Part shown: piece after piece, positions 17,863-26,455 of the stretch | Layout: each line of letters opens with the position of its first letter | Position numbering within the stretch: position 1 is the first letter of the stretch | NCBI RefSeq assembly: GCF_001673635.1 | Contig: NZ_LZMH01000023.1 | Location: 1 to 64,000, forward strand | Origin: Mycobacterium asiaticum | GTDB taxonomy: Bacteria; Actinomycetota; Actinomycetes; Mycobacteriales; Mycobacteriaceae | Direction of reading: 5' to 3' | DNA: 64,000 nucleotides | Position numbers and translations under genes: made by a program | The notes under the pieces: model-generated | Told to the model about the DNA's origin: nothing | Databases searched by the model: none | What the model saw: the letters and a program-made list of their open reading frames with translations, nothing else

Positions 17863-19700
17863 CTGGAATTTCCGACTGCCCCCCGACGACGACGCCGGAC
17901 GACATCGACATCGAGGCGCTGCGGGAGAAGTACCGTCTGGAACGCGAGAAGCGACTGCGCCCAGAGGGTTCCAAGCAGTACATCGAACTCTCCGACGAAT
18001 TCGCGGACTACTACGAGACTGACCCCCACTCGCCGCCGCTGATCCGGGAGCCGATTTCGGCGGACATCGACGTCGCGGTGCTCGGCGGTGGCTTCGGCGG
18101 TCTGCTGTGTGCCGCCTACCTGAAGAAGGCAGGCGTCGAGGACGTCCGGATCATCGAGCTGGGTGGCGACTTCGGCGGGGTGTGGTACTGGAACCGCTAT
18201 CCCGGGCTGCAGTGCGACAACGAATCGTATTGCTACATACCGTTGCTGGAAGAGCTCAACTACATACCGAGCAAGAAGTTCGCCGACGGGACCGAGATCT
18301 ACGAACACTGCCGCCGGATCGGGAAGCACTACGGCCTTTACGATTCCGCGATCTTCTCGACCCAGGTGCGGGCCCTGCACTGGAACGACGAGACCAAGCG
18401 GTGGCGGGTCAGCACCAACCGGGACGACGACATCCGGGCCCGGTTCGTGGTGATGGCATCCGGCCCGTTCCACCGGCCGAAGCTGCCGGGTATCCCGGAC
18501 ATCAAGAACTTCCGCGGGCACAGCTTCCACTCGTCGCGCTGGGACTACGCCTACACCGGAGGTGACAGCACCGGCGGGATGCACAAGCTGGCCGACAAGC
18601 GGGTCGCCGTGGTGGGCACCGGCGCAACAGCGGTCCAGATCGTGCCGTTCCTCGGCCGGGATGCCAAGCACCTCTACGTGTTCCAGCGCACACCGTCCTC
18701 GGTCGGAGCGCGCAATAACACGCCGACGGACCCCGTGTGGGCGAAGTCGCTGCAGCCGGGCTGGCAGAAAGAACGCCAACGCAATTTCCACTCCTGGACG
18801 TTCGAGGGCATGGCGCCCGGCCAGCCCGATTACGTGTGCGACTTCTGGACCGAACTCGGCCGTAACACCGCGGCACGCGTTCTCGAGCTCGACGATCCCG
18901 CGTCGATGACCCCCGAGCAGTTCATGGCCATCAACGAGGAAGAGGACTACAAGCTGATGGAGCGGCTGCGGCGCCGCATCGAAAGCATCGTCGACGACCC
19001 CGCGACGGCCGAGGCGCTCAAGCCCTACTACCGATTTTTGTGCAAGCGGCCGTGCACCAACGACGACTATCTGCCTACCTTCAACCGGCCGAACGTCACG
19101 CTGGTCGACGTGTCGTCAAGCAAGGGCATCGAGCGTGCCACCGAGAAGGGCCTGATCGCCAACGGCATTGAGTTCGAACTCGATTGCATCATCTACGCCA
19201 GTGGTTTCGAGATCTCGACCGAGATCAGCCGCCGGTACTCGATTGACGCGATCGAGGGCCGCGGTGGCCGTTCGCTTTTCGATTATTGGCACGACGGATA
19301 CCAAACCCTGCACGGGATGACCAGCCGAGGCTTCCCCAACCAGTTCTATACCGGGTTCACCCAGGTCGGCATCTCCGCGAACATCGCCGCGAACTACGAG
19401 CTGCAGGGCGAGCACATCGCCTACATCATCGCCGAAGCCCTGCGCCGCGGGGCCGAGACCGTCGAGCCTTCGCAAGAAGCGCAAGACCAGTGGTGTAAAA
19501 CCATCAGGGACACCGCGATCGACAACACTGCGTTCATCGGGGAGTGCACGCCGGGCTATTACAACAACGAGGGCGGCGGCGGAGGTGAAGGTATCCGGTT
19601 CTACCTGGGCGAACCCTACGGGCCGGGTTTCTACGCCTTCGGTGACCTGCTCGCCGAGTGGCGGGCCAAAGGCGATCTGGACGGGCTCGAATTGGAATGA
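17859..19700 (+). CDS. Baeyer-Villiger-type flavin monooxygenase
   Basis: A 613-residue FAD- and NADPH-dependent monooxygenase. The FAD Rossmann motif GGGFGG is at residues 76-81. The type I Baeyer-Villiger fingerprint F-x-G-x3-H-x3-W-D is complete at F218, G220, H224, W228 and D229. A second Rossmann motif (VVGTGATAVQIVPFL) is near residue 252. The FGGVWYWNRYPGLQCD block is typical of cyclohexanone- and phenylacetone-monooxygenase relatives. The N-terminal ~65 residues are an extension seen in several actinobacterial members. It inserts oxygen next to a carbonyl, giving an ester or lactone. In this operon the ketone may be made by an SDR and the lactone opened by the divergent SMP-30-like protein (inference). 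Confidence 0.92.
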   Translation: MTGISDCPPTTTPDDIDIEALREKYRLEREKRLRPEGSKQYIELSDEFADYYETDPHSPPLIREPISADIDVAVLGGGFGGLLCAAYLKKAGVEDVRIIELGGDFGGVWYWNRYPGLQCDNESYCYIPLLEELNYIPSKKFADGTEIYEHCRRIGKHYGLYDSAIFSTQVRALHWNDETKRWRVSTNRDDDIRARFVVMASGPFHRPKLPGIPDIKNFRGHSFHSSRWDYAYTGGDSTGGMHKLADKRVAVVGTGATAVQIVPFLGRDAKHLYVFQRTPSSVGARNNTPTDPVWAKSLQPGWQKERQRNFHSWTFEGMAPGQPDYVCDFWTELGRNTAARVLELDDPASMTPEQFMAINEEEDYKLMERLRRRIESIVDDPATAEALKPYYRFLCKRPCTNDDYLPTFNRPNVTLVDVSSSKGIERATEKGLIANGIEFELDCIIYASGFEISTEISRRYSIDAIEGRGGRSLFDYWHDGYQTLHGMTSRGFPNQFYTGFTQVGISANIAANYELQGEHIAYIIAEALRRGAETVEPSQEAQDQWCKTIRDTAIDNTAFIGECTPGYYNNEGGGGGEGIRFYLGEPYGPGFYAFGDLLAEWRAKGDLDGLELE

Positions 19701-20632
19701 CCGAACGAAGATTCGACAACCGGGTCGCCGTGGTGACCGGCGCCGGCCGCGGGCTGGGCCGCGCCTACGCGCTGATGCTGGCGGCCCGGGGTGCCAGAGT
19801 GGTGGTCAACGACACCGGCAGCACGCTGACCGGAGATGGCGCGGATTCGGGTCCGGCGCACGAGGTTGTGGCCGAAATAGCGGCGGGCGGAGGAGAAGCC
19901 GTCGCCTGTGCCGAATCGGTGACCACCTCGGCCGGGGGCCGCGCGATCATCGAGTCCGCCCTCGAGAATTTCGGGCGCCTCGACATCTTGATCCACAACG
20001 CCGGCACCGTGCGGCGCGCGTCGTTGAAGGAGATGAGCTATGCCGACTTCGACGCCGTGCTCGATGTGCACCTGCGCGGCGCGTTCCATGTGGTGCGACC
20101 GGCGTTTCCGGTCATGTGCGATGCCGGCTACGGCCGGATCGTCCTGACCTCGTCGATTGGCGGGCTGTACGGCAACCACGCGGTCGCCAACTACGCCGCG
20201 GCGAAGGCCGGACTGATGGGCCTGGCCAACGTGGTCGCCCTCGAAGGTGCCGCCGAAGGTGTGTTGTGCAATGTCATCGTGCCCTCGGCGGTGACCAGAA
20301 TGGCTGAGGGACTGGATATTTCGGCGTATCCGCCGATGGGCACCGACCTGGTGGCGCCGGTGGTGGGCATGCTGGCGCATGAGTCCTGCCCAATCAACGG
20401 CGAGATGCTGATCGCCATCGCGGGCCGGGTCGCCAGGGCCGTCGTCGCCGAAAGCCCAGGGGTGCAGCGGTTGTCGTGGACGATCGAGGACGTCGCCGAA
20501 CAGCTCTACGCCATCCGGGATCTGACGGCGCCGCTGGTCTTTCCGCCCGTCCCCAGCGGGCATGCCGACCACATCCGCTACAGCTTCGAGTCGGCGCAGT
20601 GGGCCGGCCGGGACAGCGCATCTCATGTCTAG
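19697..20632 (+). CDS. Short-chain dehydrogenase (MFE-2/HSD17B4-like)
   Basis: A 311-residue SDR: VVTGAGRGLGRAYA motif near residue 12, VVNDTG, HNAGTVRRAS, TSSIGGLYGN, catalytic YAAAKAG, then a long C-terminal part (CPINGEMLIAIAGRVARAV). The GRGLGRAYA...VVNDxG pattern and the extended tail are typical of the 3-hydroxyacyl-CoA dehydrogenase part of peroxisomal-type multifunctional enzymes. It may therefore act on a CoA ester. ATG 19697 overlaps the preceding stop as ATGA; the upstream extension to 19658 is not used. It overlaps the CaiB gene by 8 bp. Confidence 0.88.
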   Translation: MTERRFDNRVAVVTGAGRGLGRAYALMLAARGARVVVNDTGSTLTGDGADSGPAHEVVAEIAAGGGEAVACAESVTTSAGGRAIIESALENFGRLDILIHNAGTVRRASLKEMSYADFDAVLDVHLRGAFHVVRPAFPVMCDAGYGRIVLTSSIGGLYGNHAVANYAAAKAGLMGLANVVALEGAAEGVLCNVIVPSAVTRMAEGLDISAYPPMGTDLVAPVVGMLAHESCPINGEMLIAIAGRVARAVVAESPGVQRLSWTIEDVAEQLYAIRDLTAPLVFPPVPSGHADHIRYSFESAQWAGRDSASHV

Positions 20633-21788
20633 CGCCGGGCCGCTGGCGGGCGTGCGCGTCGTCGACCTCACCGCGATGGTGATGGGGCCCTACTGCACCC
20701 AGATCATGGCCGATATGGGCGCCGACGTAGTCAAAATCGAGCCGCCGCAAGGTGATGACACGCGGTACATCTCGGTGGGGCCGGCCCCCGGAATGAGCGG
20801 GGTGTTCGTCAACGTCAATCGGGGCAAGCGGGGCATGGCCATCGACCTCAAGTCCGAAGCCGGCCGGACCGCGCTGCGCACGCTGATCGAACGGGCCGAC
20901 GTGTTCATCCACTCCATGCGCGCCAAGGCGATCGCTCGGCTCGGATTCAGCTACACCGATGTCGCCGCCATCAATCCGGCCATCGTCTACACCAACTGCT
21001 ACGGGTACGGCCGCCGCGGACCCAACCGCGACTTGCCCGCCTACGACGACACGATCCAAGCCGCGTGTGGGCTGCCCTCGGTGCAGGAGCAGCTGACCGG
21101 CGAGGCCAACTTCGTCGGAACTATATTGGCCGACAAGGTCGCCGGGCTCACCGCGCTGTACGCGACGATGATGGCGTTGTTCCATCGCGAGCGCACCGGC
21201 GAGGGGCAGGAAGTGGAGATCGGCATGTTCGAAGCGATGGCGTCGTTCATGCTCGTCGAGCACGCCAACGGCGCCATGTTCGAACCGCCCTTGGGGCCGG
21301 CGGTCTACCCGCGCACGGTGGCGCCCAATCGACGACCGTACCGCACCAGCGACGGCTACATCGCCGCGCTGATCTACAACGACAAGCATTGGGCCGCATT
21401 CATCGACGCCGTCCAGCCGCCTTGGACCACTGACCTGTACGCCACGCTCGAGGGCAGGGCCCGCCAGATAGACACCGTTTACTCGCTACTGGCCGAGACC
21501 TTCGCCCAGCGCACCACCGATGAATGGCTGAAGCTCCTGCGCGAGCTGGAAATTCCGGCCTCGCCGATCTCCAGTCCGGCCGCGCTGTTCGACGATGAGC
21601 AACTCGACGCCGTCGGATTCTTCGAGACGGTCGACAGCCCGCACGGCCCGGTGCGGTTCCCGGGCGTGCCGACCTGGTTCTCCCGCACCCCGGGCCGCGT
21701 GGCGGGCCCGGCTCCCGAACTCGGCGCGCACACCGACGAGGTGCTCGACGAATTGGGATTGCGCTCCGCCGAAGCAAATCCCGCCTGA
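20625..21788 (+). CDS. CaiB/BaiF family CoA-transferase
   Basis: A 387-residue class III CoA-transferase. It opens with AGPLAGVRVVDLTAMVMGPYCTQI, followed by ADMGADVVKIEPPQGDDTR, NRGKRGMAIDLKSEAGR, and the downstream EVEIGMFEAMASFMLVEH block, all characteristic. The family moves CoA between carboxylic acids through a glutamyl/aspartyl-CoA intermediate. With the ligase at 10368 it offers a second way to load pathway acids onto CoA. The start is ATG 20625 (MSSAGPLAGV), inside the end of the SDR gene. It is the last gene of the plus-strand operon; its stop is one base from the stop of the convergent gene. Confidence 0.92.
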   Translation: MSSAGPLAGVRVVDLTAMVMGPYCTQIMADMGADVVKIEPPQGDDTRYISVGPAPGMSGVFVNVNRGKRGMAIDLKSEAGRTALRTLIERADVFIHSMRAKAIARLGFSYTDVAAINPAIVYTNCYGYGRRGPNRDLPAYDDTIQAACGLPSVQEQLTGEANFVGTILADKVAGLTALYATMMALFHRERTGEGQEVEIGMFEAMASFMLVEHANGAMFEPPLGPAVYPRTVAPNRRPYRTSDGYIAALIYNDKHWAAFIDAVQPPWTTDLYATLEGRARQIDTVYSLLAETFAQRTTDEWLKLLRELEIPASPISSPAALFDDEQLDAVGFFETVDSPHGPVRFPGVPTWFSRTPGRVAGPAPELGAHTDEVLDELGLRSAEANPA

Positions 21789-21789
21789 G

Positions 21790-22341
21790 CTATCCGGCGG
21801 CGTACACCCGGTAGAAGTAGGGCAGGTTGTCCGGCTCGCCGTAGTCGACGCGCTTGAAGGCCTTGCTGATCGGGTTGGCATGGGCGCCGGTGTCGGGGTG
21901 GTAAACCGTCAGGGCGCCCAGGTGCTGGGCCAGGTGATCAGGTGTGTCCACCCACACGTAACCGGCATTGCGGACCATCACCTCGCCGACGTAGCAGCCG
22001 AACAGAAAAATCGACTCGGCCATGATGTCCGAACCCGGCTCGCGGAACACTTCCAGCATGGCGTCGACGTACTCGAGCGAATCCGGGCTGTAGTCGAGTT
22101 CGACGCCGGAGACGGTACGCGCGGCATCGGCGGCGTGTCCGGCCAGTTCGGCGGCCGCGGCCGGCGTCGGCAGAATCGGGAGCCGCAGGGCCCGACCGAC
22201 CCACGGCGGCCCGGCGTGGGTCTTCGGCGGGACGTAGTCGCGGGTGGCCCGGGTGGGAGAAACAGGCTCTGAACCGGACTCCGAAACGGGCTCCGAAGAA
22301 GCCGTCGCGACGGCCTTGTCGCGCCGGGAGAACCACCCCAT
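21790..22341 (-). CDS. Conserved-looking hypothetical protein
   Basis: A 183-residue protein. It has a charged, low-complexity N-terminus (GWFSRRDKAVA, then Ser/Glu/Pro-rich to ~residue 35) and an ordered remainder (ELDYSPDSLEYVDAMLEVFRE, SIFLFGCYVGEVMVRNAGYVWVDT, NPISKAFKRVDYGEPDNLPYFYRVY). The second half resembles uncharacterised actinobacterial proteins, but I cannot name the family. No signal peptide or membrane span is evident. It is divergent from the enoyl-CoA hydratase gene across an AT-rich region with two palindromes, and both genes may share control there. Confidence 0.7.
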   Translation of the reverse strand: MGWFSRRDKAVATASSEPVSESGSEPVSPTRATRDYVPPKTHAGPPWVGRALRLPILPTPAAAAELAGHAADAARTVSGVELDYSPDSLEYVDAMLEVFREPGSDIMAESIFLFGCYVGEVMVRNAGYVWVDTPDHLAQHLGALTVYHPDTGAHANPISKAFKRVDYGEPDNLPYFYRVYAAG

Positions 22342-22407
22342 TTTCCGTTGCCTTCTGTTCGTTCTTCTTCAAACCGCATCCACGATACGGCGTTACCATC
22401 CGCTACG

Positions 22408-22433
22408 TTGATATATCAAATACATTTATGTAT
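22408..22433. promoter_or_regulatory. Adjacent palindromes in an AT-rich divergent promoter
   Basis: TTGATATATCAA (22408-22419) is a perfect 12-bp palindrome. It is followed at once by ATACATTTATGTAT (22420-22433), a palindrome except for the central TT. Such AT-rich sequence is rare in this high-GC window. The sites lie between the divergent genes at 21790-22341 and 22506-23279 and look like a regulator binding region overlapping a promoter. No regulator gene is adjacent. Confidence 0.55.
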
Positions 22434-22444
22434 ATTATCACCGC

Positions 22445-22488
22445 GAGCGATAACGGTGCCGGAGTCGAGCGATAACGATGCTGGAGTG
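22445..22488 (+). repeat. Two 22-bp direct repeats in a 5' leader
   Basis: Two head-to-tail copies (22445-22466 and 22467-22488) sharing GAGCGATAACG and GGAGT, identical at 19 of 22 positions. They lie between the AT-rich palindromes and the ribosome-binding site (AAAGGAGG near 22492) of the enoyl-CoA hydratase gene. Confidence 0.6.
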
Positions 22489-22505
22489 ATGAAAGGAGGC
22501 GCGGA

Positions 22506-23279
22506 GTGGACGAACTCTCGGCTACCGTCGCGGGTGGTGTGCTGTCGGTGACGATCAACCGGCCCGAGCACCTCAACACGTTGACGGTTCCCGTCCTGGC
22601 CGGCCTCGCCGATGTCCTGGAAGCCGCGGCCGCCGACCAGCGGGTAAAGGTGGTGCGCCTGAGCGGGGCGGGTCGCAGCTTCAGCGCCGGGGCCAGCATG
22701 AAAGTCGACGACTGGCACGGGGCCGGCGCGGCAATCGACATCACCGTGCAGGCCAACCGCGCGGTGCGCGCGGTCACCGCGATGCCGCAGCCGGTGGTCG
22801 CCGTCGTGCAGGGCCCGGTGGCGGGCAACGGTGTCTCCCTGGCCCTGGCGTGTGACCTCGTGGTCGCCTCCGAGCGGGCGGTCTTCACCATGGGCGTCAC
22901 CAAGGTCGGGCTGATGCCCGACGCCGGCGCTTCGGCGCTGCTGGCCGCCGCGGCGGGGCGGGCCCGGGCTATGCGGATGGTGCTACTGAACGAACGCCTG
23001 ACGGCGGCTCAAGTAGCGGCCTGGGGTCTGATCGCTGCTGTCTGTCCGCACGGTGAGCTGGAGGCCGAGACGAACCGCATCATTGAGCTGTTGCTGTCGG
23101 GTCCTGCGCCGGCGTTCGCCAAGACGAAAGCGGCGATCAACGCCGTGGCGCTGGCCGACCTCGAGCCCGCACTTCAACGGGAGATGACGGGTCAGGCCGA
23201 ATTGGTGCGAACGAACGACTTCATCGAGGGCGCGACAGCATTTCTGCAACGCCGTCCGGCTGCCTTCACCGGCACCTGA
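22506..23279 (+). CDS. Enoyl-CoA hydratase/isomerase (crotonase) family
   Basis: A 257-residue crotonase-fold protein. The two oxyanion-hole segments are visible: SFSAGASMK near residue 60 and GPVAGNGVSLALACDLV near 105. A strong AAAGGAGG site lies 7 nt before the GTG at 22506. The catalytic glutamates of true hydratases are not clearly present: the FTMGVTKVGLMPDAGA stretch has P-D-A-G-A as in the isomerase/hydratase branch but lacks the usual PE. The precise reaction is therefore open. It follows the catabolic island and could process its CoA esters, but it has its own promoter region. Confidence 0.87.
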   Translation: MDELSATVAGGVLSVTINRPEHLNTLTVPVLAGLADVLEAAAADQRVKVVRLSGAGRSFSAGASMKVDDWHGAGAAIDITVQANRAVRAVTAMPQPVVAVVQGPVAGNGVSLALACDLVVASERAVFTMGVTKVGLMPDAGASALLAAAAGRARAMRMVLLNERLTAAQVAAWGLIAAVCPHGELEAETNRIIELLLSGPAPAFAKTKAAINAVALADLEPALQREMTGQAELVRTNDFIEGATAFLQRRPAAFTGT

Positions 23280-23533
23280 GCGGACCGGTTCGCCGAAGCA
23301 AATCCGTTGCGCGTCTTCGGTATCCCGCGTGTCGTACGCGTTTCCGGGCGCCTCGCCTTTAAACTTTCTCGGATCAAGAGGAGGGGCAGCGACGTATCGG
23401 CATCAAATACGGCGCCGGACGGCAAGGCGGTCAGGGCGCGCTGACAGCGAGCACTGAGTCGGGCGGAAACAACCCCGCACCGGCGCTTTCCGCATCAAAA
23501 CGTGCAGCCAAGCGTGCGGCGAAACCGCGCTGG

Positions 23534-25546
23534 GTGACGCCGGTGCGCCGGGTCGGCCGGCTTGCGGTCTGGGACCGGCCGGAGCGGCAAAACGGCATTC
23601 CCGCCCTGGATGGGCTGCGCGCCATCGCCGTTGCGCTGGTTCTGGTCGGGCACGGCGGCATCCCGGGTGTCGGCGGCGGATTCATCGGTGTCGACGTCTT
23701 CTTCGTCCTGTCCGGGTTCCTGATCACCTCCCTGCTACTCGACGAGCTGGGACGCTCCGGGCGCATCGACCTCACCGGCTTCTGGATCCGCCGCGCCCGC
23801 CGGTTGCTGCCGGCGCTACTGCTGATGGTGCTCACCGTTGGAGTAGCCCGCGAGTTTCTGCCTTACCAGGCGCAGAACGGATTGCGCGGCGACGCGATCG
23901 CGGCGTTCCTGTGGGTCGCCAACTGGCGGTTCGTGGCCCAGCAGACCGACTACTTCACCCAGGGCGCCCCGCCCTCGCCACTGCAACACACCTGGTCTCT
24001 AGGCGTGGAAGAGCAGTATTACTTTGTCTGGCCGCTGCTGCTGATCGGTGTGACGCTGTTGCTGGCCGCGCGCGCCAAGCGCTACTTCGCCAAGATCACC
24101 GTGGGACACGTGCGGTTAGCCGCGTTCCTCATCGCCACCCTGGGCGCCCTGGCGTCAGCCGCCGCCGCGATCGTGTTCACCTCGGACGCCACCCGCGACC
24201 GGATCTACTTCGGCACCGACACCCGTGCGCAGGCGTTGCTGGTCGGTGCCGCCGCGTCGGCTCTGCTGGTTCGGGACTGGCCGTCGCTGAACCGGGGCTG
24301 GTGTCTGATCCGCAGCCGATGGGGGCGGCGGATCGCCCGGGTGCTGCCGCTGGTCGGTTTGGCCGCGCTGGCCGCGATCACCCACTTCGCGACCGGCAGC
24401 GCCGGCGAGTTCCGCCATGGCCTGCTGATCGCGGTGGCCATCGCCGCCGTCCTGGTGGTCGCTCCCGTCGCGCTCGAACAGCGTGGCGCGGTGTCCCGGG
24501 TGTTGGCCTGGGGCCCGCTGGTGTGGCTGGGCACCATCTCTTACGGCGTCTACCTCTGGCACTGGCCGATCTTCCTCGCGCTCAACGGCGAGCGCACCGG
24601 ATGGTCGGGGCTGAGCCTGTTCAGCGCGCGCTGTGCCGCCACCGTCGTTGTGGCGGCGGTGTCCTGGTGGGCAATCGAACAACCGATCCGGCGCTGGCGG
24701 CCGCAACGGGTGCCGCTGTTGCCGCTCGCCGCGGCCACCGTGGCAAGCGCCGCCGCGGCGACGATCATGGTGGTCCCGGTCGGCACGGGACTGCGCGAAG
24801 TCGGCCTGCCGCCGGGCGTGTCGGCGGTGGCCGCGGTGTCCCCGTCGCCGCCGGGCGCCGTCCTGGCACCGCCACCCGGGCCGCGAGACCCCAACCAGCC
24901 GTTCACCGTTTCGGTGTTCGGCGACTCGATCGGGTGGACGATGATGCACTACCTGCCGCCGACGCCCGGCTTCAAGTTTCTCGACCACACCGTCATCGGC
25001 TGCAGCCTGGTGCGCGGCACGCCGTACCGGTACATCGGTCAAACCCTGGAGCAGCGACCGGAATGCGACGGCTGGCCGGGCCGCTGGGCGACACAGATCA
25101 GCCAGGACCGCCCCGACGTCGCGCTGCTCGTGATCGGCCGCTGGGAGACCGTTGACCGGGTCAACGAAGGCAAGTGGACCCACATCGGCGACCCGACCTT
25201 CGACGCCTACCTCGAATTCGAGCTGAACCGCGCACTGGACATCGTGGGCTCCACCGGCGTGCGCGTCATGGTCGCCACCGTGCCCTACAGTCGGGGCGGG
25301 GAGAAGCCCGACGGCCGGCTGTACCCCGAGGACCAGCCCGATCGGGTCAACCAGTGGAACACCATGCTGCGCAACGCGATCGGACAGCGCCCCAACGTCG
25401 GGATCGTGGATCTGAACAAAAAGCTGTGCCCCGACGGCGTTTACACCGCGAAGGTCGACGGCATCAAGGTGCGCAGCGACGGCGTGCACCTCACCCCGGA
25501 AGGGGTGAAATGGTTGTTGCCGTGGCTGGAGGAGTCAGTCCGATGA
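23534..25546 (+). CDS. OafA-type membrane acyltransferase with C-terminal SGNH domain
   Basis: A 670-residue polytopic acyltransferase, counterpart of M. tuberculosis Rv0111. The acyltransferase-3 domain spans residues ~15-380 with LDGLRAIAVALVLVGHGG, FFVLSGFLITSLL, RRARRLLPALL and HTWSLGVEEQYYFVWP, across about ten membrane helices. A Pro-rich linker (~435-450) leads to an extracytoplasmic SGNH domain with S465 in VFGDSIGW and the D649-x-x-H652 pair in SDGVHLTPEG. Proteins of this type transfer acyl groups to cell-envelope glycans. The GTG at 23534 is the only ordinary start in the frame. The ~170 nt upstream are open and Ala/Lys-rich, so an atypical earlier start is possible. Confidence 0.9.
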   Translation: MTPVRRVGRLAVWDRPERQNGIPALDGLRAIAVALVLVGHGGIPGVGGGFIGVDVFFVLSGFLITSLLLDELGRSGRIDLTGFWIRRARRLLPALLLMVLTVGVAREFLPYQAQNGLRGDAIAAFLWVANWRFVAQQTDYFTQGAPPSPLQHTWSLGVEEQYYFVWPLLLIGVTLLLAARAKRYFAKITVGHVRLAAFLIATLGALASAAAAIVFTSDATRDRIYFGTDTRAQALLVGAAASALLVRDWPSLNRGWCLIRSRWGRRIARVLPLVGLAALAAITHFATGSAGEFRHGLLIAVAIAAVLVVAPVALEQRGAVSRVLAWGPLVWLGTISYGVYLWHWPIFLALNGERTGWSGLSLFSARCAATVVVAAVSWWAIEQPIRRWRPQRVPLLPLAAATVASAAAATIMVVPVGTGLREVGLPPGVSAVAAVSPSPPGAVLAPPPGPRDPNQPFTVSVFGDSIGWTMMHYLPPTPGFKFLDHTVIGCSLVRGTPYRYIGQTLEQRPECDGWPGRWATQISQDRPDVALLVIGRWETVDRVNEGKWTHIGDPTFDAYLEFELNRALDIVGSTGVRVMVATVPYSRGGEKPDGRLYPEDQPDRVNQWNTMLRNAIGQRPNVGIVDLNKKLCPDGVYTAKVDGIKVRSDGVHLTPEGVKWLLPWLEESVR

Positions 25547-25555
25547 CAAGTGGGC

Positions 25556-26221
25556 CTAGGCGCCTGTCCAGCAGCTGAGTTCCATGCTGTCACTGGCCCG
25601 TGCCGGGAAGTTGAAGCTCACGTAGCCGTTGTCCGGATTCCGGACGTGGTCGAGATAGCTGCGCGTGTCCGCGGCCTCGGTGTTGTCCGCAATGACCAGC
25701 GCACCGGGTGACAGCGACGGCTCGAGCAGCTGGATTACCTTCAGGTACAGGTCTTTCCAGCCGTCCAGCAACACGAAATCGATAGTTCCGTCCAACTCGG
25801 CCAGGGTGGCCAGTGCATCGCCTTCCAGAATCGTGATGACGTCGTCGAGCCCGGTGTCGGCGAAAGTCTGCTTCGCCGCTGCGATCTTGGTCTCGCTGAG
25901 TTCGGTGGTGACGACTCGACCGGTGCCGTTGTCTCGCACCCCGGCGGCCAGGTGCAGCGCCGAGATGCCGAACGACATGCCGAACTCGACGATCGTGCCG
26001 GGGCGGGTGGCGCGGACCAGTCCGTAGAGCAACCGGCCGGCCTCGGGCGTCACCGGGATGTAGAACTCGCTCATCGCTTCGGTGCGCTCCTGCACGGTCA
26101 TCGGCCGGCTGAACTCGCCCTGTCTGTCCCGCAGCAGCGTCATCTGGTCCTGGGCGGCGGTGTACATCCGGTCGAGCATCGAGGCGACCCTGGGGTCTCG
26201 CAATGTGTTGGCCATGGCCAC
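25556..26221 (-). CDS. Class I SAM-dependent (O-)methyltransferase
   Basis: A 221-residue methyltransferase of the caffeoyl-CoA/catechol O-methyltransferase-like group. The SAM motif VEFGMSFGISALHLAAG is near residue 80, the acidic residue ending strand 2 is in VVTTELSETK, and the DFVLLDGWKDLYLKV post-motif carries the metal-binding aspartate. VIADNTEAADTRSYLDHVR follows. Substrate unknown. GTG 26221 or the in-frame ATG 26215 could be the start. It converges with the acyltransferase gene, with 9 bp between stops, and its 5' end faces the M-box riboswitch region. Confidence 0.87.
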   Translation of the reverse strand: MAMANTLRDPRVASMLDRMYTAAQDQMTLLRDRQGEFSRPMTVQERTEAMSEFYIPVTPEAGRLLYGLVRATRPGTIVEFGMSFGISALHLAAGVRDNGTGRVVTTELSETKIAAAKQTFADTGLDDVITILEGDALATLAELDGTIDFVLLDGWKDLYLKVIQLLEPSLSPGALVIADNTEAADTRSYLDHVRNPDNGYVSFNFPARASDSMELSCWTGA

Positions 26222-26295
26222 GACAGTAGGCCTGTGTGCGACGGCTGCGTTTGACGAGTGTGCATCCCGGTGCCAACATGGGAGGCTGCAAGCAC

Positions 26296-26455
26296 CTCGG
26301 TAGGTGAGGCGTCTGCACGGATACAGGCCACTGACCCCGAACGTCGAAAGACGCCCCGGGTCAGGACAGCTCTTCCCGGCCTAAGGGTTGAGCCCAAGTG
26401 GCTTCCGGTCCCCGGGCCGGATACGCCGTGCAGTGCCAAAGCTCCGACGAGAGGG
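26296..26455 (+). ncRNA. M-box (ykoK-type) Mg2+ riboswitch
   Basis: The leader matches the conserved M-box blocks: TAGGTGAGGCGTCTG at 26301, ATACAGGCCACTGACCC, CGTCGAAAGACGCC (26342-26355), GGGTCA, then GGATACGCCGTGCAGTGCC at 26419 and AAAGCTCCGACGA at 26438. These correspond to the 'GGUGAGGCUCCU', 'CAAAGACGCC' and 'AUGCCAUACAGUGCUAAAGCUCUACGA' elements of the Bacillus ykoK leader. M-box RNAs fold when Mg2+ is abundant and then shut off the downstream gene. A terminator-like hairpin follows directly. Downstream lie a small ORF and an Nramp-type transporter with Mg2+-transporter-like residues. Exact 5' and 3' ends are approximate. Confidence 0.9.

Noticed and set aside
9593..23279. Catabolic island considered as an integrated phage or transposon
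   Set aside because: No integrase, transposase, tRNA target or flanking direct repeats were seen; base composition looks like the surroundings by eye.
24155..25489. 444-codon minus-strand frame
   Set aside because: Antisense to the acyltransferase/SGNH gene; His/Arg/Gly-rich peptide.
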